Positions 1-4,388 of a stretch of 8,242 bases of DNA are shown here, one piece after another. Origin of the DNA: Spirochaetaceae bacterium (GTDB taxonomy: Bacteria; Spirochaetota; Spirochaetia; SZUA-6; Fen-1364); NCBI GenBank assembly GCA_003154555.1, contig PMDT01000202.1:6081-14322 (forward strand), given 5' to 3'. Below the pieces are notes generated by a model. That model ran no database searches. It saw only the letters and a program-made list of their open reading frames with translations, and was not told the DNA's origin. Position numbers and translations under genes: made by a program. Every line of letters begins with the position of its first letter. Position 1 is the stretch's first letter.

Positions 1-42
1 GCACGGGAGCGAGCCCGGGGCGCCAATTGCCGCCCGCGCACC

Positions 43-1356
43 TCAGCGCATCTCGATCTGCCGGGTCTCCAGGAGACGGCCCGTCCGCGGCTCCCGCACC
101 AGGAGCACGAATCCCAGGAGGGCCACGGCCGCGATGGCGGCGCCCATATAGAAGACCGCGGCGTAGCTTCCTGTTGCATCGATGATGCGTCCGGCGATCG
201 GTGACGCTGCTCCCACCACGGGGAGCAAAAGCAGGCCGCCCAGCGCGGTGAGGTCGATGGCGCTGATGGAGGGACAGAGCTCCACGCTCATGTTCACCAG
301 CACGAACGCGCTGGAGATGTTCACGATGGAGTAGAGGGTGTAGGCGACGCTCACCGCGAGGAAGCTGCGGGCACCGAGTGCAACGGCAAAATGAAAGAGC
401 AGGAGCACCGACTGCACGGCGCCCACGCTGCGATAGCCGACCCTGTCGGCGAGCCTCCCGAGCACGATGCCGAAAACGGCGCCGGATGCGAGAAAGAGCA
501 CGCTGAGCCAGGCAATAAGCTGATCCGAGACGCCGAGCTTTTCCCGCGCGTAGGGCACGATAAAGCCGCTCATGGCGAGCGCCACGATGTTCAGACCATG
601 GAAGAAGATGAAGATGCGGTAGTTGGGATTGGCCAGCAGGACACGGAGCTTCTCATAGAGGGCCCGCAGGTAGCCGCTGGCAGCGGGAAGGGCCGATTCG
701 TGAGGCCTGTCGCGCAGGAGGAAGAGGGTGATGATGGTGGACAGGGTCCAGATCGTGTCACCGGCCAGGAAGCTCACCCGATAATTGAACGGGCTCTCCC
801 AGTGGTGGAGGATCCAGGAGGCGGCAAAGCCCATGCCGATTCCGCCGACACCCATGCAGAGCATGCGCATGCCGAAAAGCCAGCCCCGTCGCCTCTCGGG
901 GATATTGTCGGTGACGATGCCCATGTAGATCGACTGCCCCGTGACGTAGAGCCCGATGTAGCCCACGCAGGCCACGACAAAGAGCCCGGCGGAGCTCCCC
1001 GGCGTCCAGATGCCGGGGACAAAGACCGCGAAAACGTCGTAGATCAGACGGATGCCCGTCGCCCCGACGTACAGGGCGGACCACGTGCGCACGCGCCTTC
1101 TGCCCGATGACAGGCGGCTTCCCAGGAGCTGGAGGGGAACGAGCAGGGTCCAGAGGGCGTTGGCCAGGCCGATGAAGGATTTGCTCGAGCCCAGTGCGCT
1201 GAGATAGGCAGGAACCATGGAGGCAAACAAGCCCAGGGGGATGCCCAGGCCCCACGTGAACTCGAAGAGGAGTATGCCCGTGACGTTGCGCGGGAGATTT
1301 TTCTTTATTGTAGCCGCGGCGGAGCGCGGGCTTCTGGCGGGGGACGTGGTGCGCAT
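43..1356 (-). CDS. Major facilitator superfamily (MFS) transporter, 12 membrane segments
   Basis: The 437-residue protein is a predicted inner-membrane secondary transporter; its substrate cannot be told from sequence. Hydrophobic segments lie at about 26-50, 62-82, 92-114, 121-143, 165-185, 194-214, 248-268, 281-300, 312-328, 332-354, 367-390 and 397-419, with a charged loop near 215-247 between two six-helix halves, the normal MFS plan and length. The loop after segment 8 has the MFS signature GRLADRVGYR (300-309); the equivalent loop after segment 2 (GSRLSSGRRRVR, from residue 79) is degenerate. DNIPERRRG (150-158) is the usual cytoplasmic loop between segments 4 and 5. The basic N-terminus (1-24) suits an inside orientation. 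The ATG start lies a few bases after a good promoter and has no Shine-Dalgarno sequence. It is transcribed divergently from the EIIA-cyclase gene, so a functional link is possible but unproven. Family assignment is firm, substrate unknown. Confidence 0.9.
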   Translation of the reverse strand: MRTTSPARSPRSAAATIKKNLPRNVTGILLFEFTWGLGIPLGLFASMVPAYLSALGSSKSFIGLANALWTLLVPLQLLGSRLSSGRRRVRTWSALYVGATGIRLIYDVFAVFVPGIWTPGSSAGLFVVACVGYIGLYVTGQSIYMGIVTDNIPERRRGWLFGMRMLCMGVGGIGMGFAASWILHHWESPFNYRVSFLAGDTIWTLSTIITLFLLRDRPHESALPAASGYLRALYEKLRVLLANPNYRIFIFFHGLNIVALAMSGFIVPYAREKLGVSDQLIAWLSVLFLASGAVFGIVLGRLADRVGYRSVGAVQSVLLLFHFAVALGARSFLAVSVAYTLYSIVNISSAFVLVNMSVELCPSISAIDLTALGGLLLLPVVGAASPIAGRIIDATGSYAAVFYMGAAIAAVALLGFVLLVREPRTGRLLETRQIEMR

Positions 1357-1369
1357 GCGGGATCACGAC

Positions 1370-1398
1370 ACAGTAGGAACGCCGCCGGGAAATGTCAA
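1370..1398 (-). promoter_or_regulatory. Sigma70-type promoter of the MFS gene
   Basis: Read on the minus strand, a perfect -35 TTGACA (1398-1393) is followed by exactly 17 bp and a -10 TACTGT (1375-1370). Transcription should begin near 1363, leaving only about six untranslated bases before the ATG at 1356. No Shine-Dalgarno sequence is present, so the mRNA would be nearly leaderless. Assignment is by pattern only. Confidence 0.65.
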
Positions 1399-1415
1399 CC
1401 GTAGGCATTCAACCC

Positions 1416-1445
1416 GTGGCATTGTCGCCGGCAGGCCGCTATACT
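1416..1445 (+). promoter_or_regulatory. Putative promoter of the EIIA-diadenylate cyclase gene
   Basis: A -10 hexamer TATACT (1440-1445) is preceded, with 18 bp spacing, by GTGGCA (1416-1421), a four-of-six match to TTGACA. The expected start point near 1452 gives a leader of about 14 nt. The -10 is good and the -35 weak. It lies back to back with the MFS promoter in the 109-bp region 1357-1465, in which I see no other clear signal. Confidence 0.4.
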
Positions 1446-1448
1446 TGT

Positions 1449-1455
1449 GAAGAGG
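1449..1455 (+). promoter_or_regulatory. Weak ribosome binding site, EIIA-diadenylate cyclase gene
   Basis: GAAGAGG ends 10 nt before the ATG at 1466. An in-frame TGA at 1448-1450 rules out any earlier start, which helps fix 1466. The spacing is long, and the site partly overlaps the predicted transcription start, so its use is uncertain. Confidence 0.35.
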
Positions 1456-1465
1456 CTCGTCTGAC

Positions 1466-2827
1466 ATGGCGCTCCTTGCTCGCTACCTGCTTCCCGCACG
1501 CATCATCACGCTCCGCAGCCGCTCCAAGGAAGGGGCCATCCGCGAGCTCGCCGGAGCCCTGTCCCTTGAAGAAGGCCAGGTTGCCATGGACGAAGTGAAC
1601 GACGCGGTCTCCGCGCGGGAGAAGATCGTGAGCTCCTGGATCGGTCCCGGCATCGCGATCCCGCACGCGCGCCTTCCTTCCCTGACGGGGATACAGGTCG
1701 CGGTCGGCCGGAGTCGAAACGGGGTGGCGTGGGATTCGGGCGACGGAGACCCCGTGCACCTCGTCTTCCTGATCGTGAGCCCCGACCGGGAACCTGACGA
1801 GCACGTGCTGCTGCTTGCCGAGATCGCGCGGACCCTGCGCGACCGCGCCCTCATGCAGCTCGTGCTGACCGCGCGCTCCGCGGCGGAGGCCTGGCGTCTC
1901 CTTGTGGCGCGCGGCTACGGCGAGCAGGGCCAGGCGCCCGCCGCTTCGGCCAAGGTGAGGCTCTCCCGTCTGCTCTTCGCGCACGCCTTGTCCGTTGCGG
2001 AGGAAGTGAAGGCGCGGGCGGTCCTTCTGCAGGCCGACGCGGTGGGGGACCTCAGATTCCTGGAGGACATCCCCTCTTCGGTCGAGCTCATCCTCGTCAC
2101 TTCCTCCAAGACGGATTTTGCCGCCGAAAGACCGGAAGCGACGCGGATCCTCCAGGTGCCTTTCCCCACGCTTAATCGCTCCAACCAGGTGGAGCTGGCG
2201 CTGCTCTTCGCCGTCTCCCGCGGCCTGCTTGCCCGGGGCGACACCGTGGTGAGCGTGTCGGGCGTGCCCTCCTCCGGCTACCTCGACACGCTTCTGGTCA
2301 TCGACGTGGGCAGGGAGTTCCCTACCGTCTTCGCGCGCTCCCCGGGCACGCCGCTCGCCGACGTGGAGCCCCAGGTGCTGGAGAAGGTGCTGCAGATCGC
2401 CACCGATATCGCGCGCGAGGGGAGGGAGGGAAGACCCGTCGGCACGACATTCGTGCTCGGAGACTACGAGCAGGTCGCCCGCTCCTGCCACCAGATGGTG
2501 ATCAACCCCTTCCGCGGCTACAGCGTGGAAGAGAAGAATATCCTCGATCCGAGCCTGGAAGAAACGGTGAAGGAGTTCTCCACAATAGACGGCGCCTTCA
2601 TCCTCCGCGGGGACGGCGTGATCATGTCCGCCGGCACGTTCCTGCGGCCCGAGCGCGCGGCGCCGAATCTGCCCTCGGGCCTCGGCGCGCGCCACGCGGC
2701 CGCCGCCGCGATCACGCAGGGCACGCAGAGCATCGCCGTGGTCGTCTCCCAGTCGACAGGAAGCCTTTCCGTCTTCAAGGGCGGCGGTCTCGTCATGAGC
2801 CTGGAAAAGCCGGGCACGAGCGGGTGA
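1466..2827 (+). CDS. PTS EIIA - pyruvate-kinase-C-like - diadenylate cyclase (DAC) fusion protein
   Basis: The 453-residue protein appears to be a cytoplasmic c-di-AMP synthase (2 ATP to c-di-AMP) with a phosphotransfer input. Residues about 5-150 form a fructose/mannitol/Ntr-type EIIA domain; GIAIPHAR (62-69) contains the phosphorylatable His67. Residues about 163-290 resemble the C-terminal domain of pyruvate kinase (AVSRGLLARGDTVVSVSGVP, from 249; LDTLLVIDVGREF, from 273). Residues about 303-448 look like a DisA_N/DAC domain, with DGA (375-377), LGARHAAAA (406-414) and the strand AVVVSQSTGSLSVF (424-437). A PK_C-like domain before DAC recalls archaeal DacZ/CdaZ; the N-terminal EIIA is extra. 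The second Arg of the bacterial RHR motif is Ala411. No EI, HPr, EIIB or EIIC gene is in the window, so the EIIA is probably regulatory rather than transporting. Its stop overlaps the next gene's start. EIIA is certain, DAC very likely, PK_C-like likely; activity is inferred. Confidence 0.85.
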   Translation: MALLARYLLPARIITLRSRSKEGAIRELAGALSLEEGQVAMDEVNDAVSAREKIVSSWIGPGIAIPHARLPSLTGIQVAVGRSRNGVAWDSGDGDPVHLVFLIVSPDREPDEHVLLLAEIARTLRDRALMQLVLTARSAAEAWRLLVARGYGEQGQAPAASAKVRLSRLLFAHALSVAEEVKARAVLLQADAVGDLRFLEDIPSSVELILVTSSKTDFAAERPEATRILQVPFPTLNRSNQVELALLFAVSRGLLARGDTVVSVSGVPSSGYLDTLLVIDVGREFPTVFARSPGTPLADVEPQVLEKVLQIATDIAREGREGRPVGTTFVLGDYEQVARSCHQMVINPFRGYSVEEKNILDPSLEETVKEFSTIDGAFILRGDGVIMSAGTFLRPERAAPNLPSGLGARHAAAAAITQGTQSIAVVVSQSTGSLSVFKGGGLVMSLEKPGTSG

Positions 2828-3357
2828 GCATGCTGATCGTTTTCCGGGGTCTTCCCGGAACGGGAAAATCGCATCTCGTCCGGCTCCTCGTCGCAGCACG
2901 ACAATCCCTGCTCGTGCTTGACCGCGACAGCATCCGCGCGGGCCTCATCGCCCATCCTGATTTTGGCGTGGAGGAAAAGGCGCTGATCGACGATCTCATC
3001 GTCGCAATGGCGGGATTCCTCCTGGGTCGGGGCAGGCACGTGGTCATCGACGGCATGGCACTGTCTTCTGAGAGCCGACTGCGGGAGCTGGCAGACATGG
3101 CCCGCGCCCATGGCACGGCCTGCCGCATCGTCGAATGCACGTGCAGCGAGCGCACGGCGCTCCACCGCATCGCAATGGACGGCAGCGGACATCCGGCGGG
3201 GGACAGGAGCGAAAAGCTGTATCACGAGGTGAAAGCGAGATACGCGCGGGTCGATCTTCCCTGTCTCTCCATCGATACGGAGAATAGTGCTGCGGGAAAT
3301 ATCGAGGCGATACTTGACTACATCGGGATGGTGGACGAGCCTTTGCTCAATCCTTGA
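2824..3357 (+). CDS. Small P-loop kinase (AAA_33 / zeta-toxin-like fold)
   Basis: The 177-residue cytoplasmic protein has Walker A GLPGTGKS (9-16) right after the first beta strand, DRDSIR (33-38) in the position of the substrate-recognition loop of AAA_33-type kinases, and a Walker-B-like strand VVIDGM (73-78, Asp76). Arg-rich segments around 119-165 would supply the lid. The family phosphorylates small molecules, nucleic-acid ends or nucleotide sugars, and includes zeta toxins; the substrate cannot be read from sequence. No antitoxin-like partner is present. The GTG start at 2824 overlaps the upstream TGA (GTGA), suggesting translational coupling to the diadenylate cyclase; an ATG at 2830 is the alternative. 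There is no clear Shine-Dalgarno sequence. Its 3' end overlaps the converging hydrolase gene by 11 bp. Fold confident, function unknown. Confidence 0.8.
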   Translation: MSMLIVFRGLPGTGKSHLVRLLVAARQSLLVLDRDSIRAGLIAHPDFGVEEKALIDDLIVAMAGFLLGRGRHVVIDGMALSSESRLRELADMARAHGTACRIVECTCSERTALHRIAMDGSGHPAGDRSEKLYHEVKARYARVDLPCLSIDTENSAAGNIEAILDYIGMVDEPLLNP

Positions 3358-4237
3358 GGAAATCCTCCAGGAGCGCGGCGACCTCGGCGGGTTTTTCCGC
3401 CATGGGCATATGGCCGGTGTCGGTTACCATGCTGCTGCGGGCATCGGCCATCTGTGATACGAAGTCTGCCGCCCAATGCGGGGCGAGCATCCGATCATGG
3501 TCTCCCCAGACCACGAGCGCATGCTGCCGGATTCCGGGAAGCAGGTCGTTTACGACACCGGTGCCGATGACCCCCCGGGTGATCCGCGCGGTGCTGCGCG
3601 CCCCCGCCCATCCGAGTATGCCGCGCGCGGTGGAGGCGACGATCGCCTGGACGACCGCCTGCGTGCCCTTGTAGACGACATTCGCCCGGACACCCCACTC
3701 GATGAAGAGCCGGTTATTCAGGAGGAATCCAAGATCCACCAGGCCGCCCATATTCGTGAGGGTCCTCCACGGCGCCTGCTCCCCCTCCAGCCCGTAGGGG
3801 TCGATGAGGACAAGCTTCTCCACTTTCTCCGGCCACTGCGCCGTGAAATGGAGACTGACCTGGCCTCCCATGGAGTGGCCAATAAGCACGACACTGGAAA
3901 GCCCGCGCGCGTCGCAGAATCCGGCGAGCGTATTCAGGAAAAGCGGAAGATCGTAGGCGATGTCGGGCTTATCGGACAGGCCGCACCCGGGCAGATCAAC
4001 GGCAATGGCGTGCACGTCCGATGGCAGCGCAAGCATGAGCGGACGGAAATCCTCCGAGCAGCCGCACCACCCATGGATCATCAGGAGAGTCGGACCGCTG
4101 CCGGACCCGTCCCCGGTCTCCAGGTAATGAATCCTCATGCCGCCGATGGTGATCCATCGCGAGAGCGAGTCACCGGCCGGCTCCGCGAATGCAAGGGACG
4201 AGACAAGGAGCAGGGCCGCGACAGGAACTTTCCTCAT
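3347..4237 (-). CDS. Exported alpha/beta hydrolase
   Basis: The 296-residue protein begins with a short signal peptide (basic MRK, hydrophobic 5-16, likely cleavage after AFA at 18), so it is probably periplasmic or outside the cell. The fold is a classical alpha/beta hydrolase of esterase/epoxide-hydrolase type: oxyanion motif HGWCG (55-59), VDLPGCGLSDKP (80-91), nucleophile elbow GHSMG (120-124, Ser122), acid Asp248 in WGDHDRML (244-251) and His276 in DTGHMPM (273-279). The cap region is about 150-235. The substrate is unknown. I start at the ATG at 4237: a longer frame to 4330 would add 31 non-conserved residues ahead of a good signal peptide, and an extended -10 lies just 6 nt upstream of 4237. 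It is transcribed divergently from polB and ends inside the last codons of the kinase gene. Confidence 0.88.
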   Translation of the reverse strand: MRKVPVAALLLVSSLAFAEPAGDSLSRWITIGGMRIHYLETGDGSGSGPTLLMIHGWCGCSEDFRPLMLALPSDVHAIAVDLPGCGLSDKPDIAYDLPLFLNTLAGFCDARGLSSVVLIGHSMGGQVSLHFTAQWPEKVEKLVLIDPYGLEGEQAPWRTLTNMGGLVDLGFLLNNRLFIEWGVRANVVYKGTQAVVQAIVASTARGILGWAGARSTARITRGVIGTGVVNDLLPGIRQHALVVWGDHDRMLAPHWAADFVSQMADARSSMVTDTGHMPMAEKPAEVAALLEDFLKD

Positions 4238-4243
4238 ACAACG

Positions 4244-4252
4244 AATATAGCA
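4244..4252 (-). promoter_or_regulatory. Extended -10 promoter of the hydrolase gene, leaderless layout
   Basis: On the minus strand TGC-TATATT (4252-4244) is an extended -10. Only six bases (CGTTGT) separate it from the ATG at 4237, placing the transcription start at or next to the start codon. There is no recognisable -35 at normal spacing and no Shine-Dalgarno sequence. The same TGC-TATANT-N6-start layout recurs at polB, which raises confidence. Confidence 0.6.
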
Positions 4253-4300
4253 CCACAACGGCGCGGCGTATGTGTGGCGTCCGTCATATCTGCCGGCCTC

Positions 4301-4325
4301 TGCACGGTACTCCGTGCATTTGATC
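4301..4325 (+). repeat. 25-bp tandem repeat, copy 1 (palindromic unit plus TTTGATC)
   Basis: The copy consists of TGCACGGTACTCCGTGCA (4301-4318), an 18-bp palindrome with 7-bp arms TGCACGG/CCGTGCA around TACT, followed by TTTGATC. It is identical base for base to 4326-4350. An operator-like dyad is the simplest reading, placed about 50 bp behind the hydrolase promoter and 70 bp ahead of the polB start. Confidence 0.9.
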
Positions 4326-4350
4326 TGCACGGTACTCCGTGCATTTGATC
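4326..4350 (+). repeat. 25-bp tandem repeat, copy 2
   Basis: This is an exact duplicate of 4301-4325: palindrome at 4326-4343, spacer TTTGATC at 4344-4350. The 25-bp centre-to-centre spacing is about 2.4 helical turns, so proteins bound to neighbouring units would not sit on the same helix face. Confidence 0.9.
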
Positions 4351-4373
4351 TGCACGGAGTACCGTGCAGATCA
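4346..4373 (+). repeat. Third, inverted palindromic unit; extended 28-bp dyad next to the polB -10
   Basis: The core TGCACGGAGTACCGTGCA (4351-4368) is the exact reverse complement of units 1 and 2. Here the symmetry extends outward through CT, A and GATC to 12-bp arms (4346-4357 and 4362-4373) around AGTA. It occupies the -35 region of the polB promoter and abuts the extended -10 at 4374, the position expected for a repressor operator. Confidence 0.85.
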
Positions 4374-4382
4374 TGCTATAGT
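4374..4382 (+). promoter_or_regulatory. Extended -10 promoter of polB, leaderless layout
   Basis: TGC-TATAGT (4374-4382) is followed by six bases (CGATGC) and then the GTG start codon at 4389, so transcription should begin at or beside the start codon. No TTGACA-like hexamer exists at 16-18 bp; that space is filled by the third palindromic unit. There is no Shine-Dalgarno sequence. Occupation of the palindrome would probably block RNA polymerase. Confidence 0.6.
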
Positions 4383-4388
4383 CGATGC

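Larger units (their letters stand above)
4321..4373 (+). repeat. Perfect 23-bp inverted repeat with 7-nt loop
   Basis: Units 2 and 3 together form arms 4321-4343 and 4351-4373, perfectly complementary, separated by TTTGATC. With a TT bulge, three more pairs (4316-4318 with 4374-4376) are possible. A cruciform or hairpin could form here. A transcript starting at polB near 4389 would not contain it, so an attenuator for polB is unlikely. Confidence 0.8.

Noticed and set aside
18..35. Rho-independent terminator after the MFS gene
   Set aside because: GGGCG/CGCCC can pair in a 5-bp stem with an 8-nt loop, but there is no T-tract on the minus strand and the stem is short.
391..1110. 239-codon plus-strand frame inside the MFS gene
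   Set aside because: It is highly charged, has no recognisable domain, and is fully opposite a convincing 12-helix transporter.
1439..2899. Long (486-codon) open frame on the minus strand opposite the EIIA-cyclase gene
   Set aside because: Its translation is a low-complexity run of Arg, Gly, His and Glu without domains, while the plus frame has clear EIIA and DAC motifs. It is a typical GC-rich antisense artefact.
2824..3357. Zeta toxin of a toxin-antitoxin pair
   Set aside because: The fold is similar, but no small antitoxin gene is adjacent and the gene is coupled to the diadenylate cyclase gene instead.
4238..4330. Upstream extension of the hydrolase to an ATG at 4330
   Set aside because: It would put 31 residues in front of a well-formed signal peptide and run through the promoter and palindromes.
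4301..4368. CRISPR array or mobile-element ends
   Set aside because: There are only three units, 7-nt identical spacers and one inverted unit, so this is not CRISPR. No transposase gene or target-site duplication is evident, so no mobile element is claimed.
4301..4368. Classical E. coli LexA box
   Set aside because: CTGT-N8-ACAG does not match: the half-site is TGCAC. Only the regulatory logic (polB as a damage-response gene) supports an SOS link, so it is kept as a hypothesis.
4272..4388. Upstream extension of polB to an ATG at 4272
   Set aside because: It would translate the palindromic repeats and promoter; the product lacks similarity to Pol II before VDKGYILHA, and the GTG at 4389 fits both the homology and the -10 spacing.
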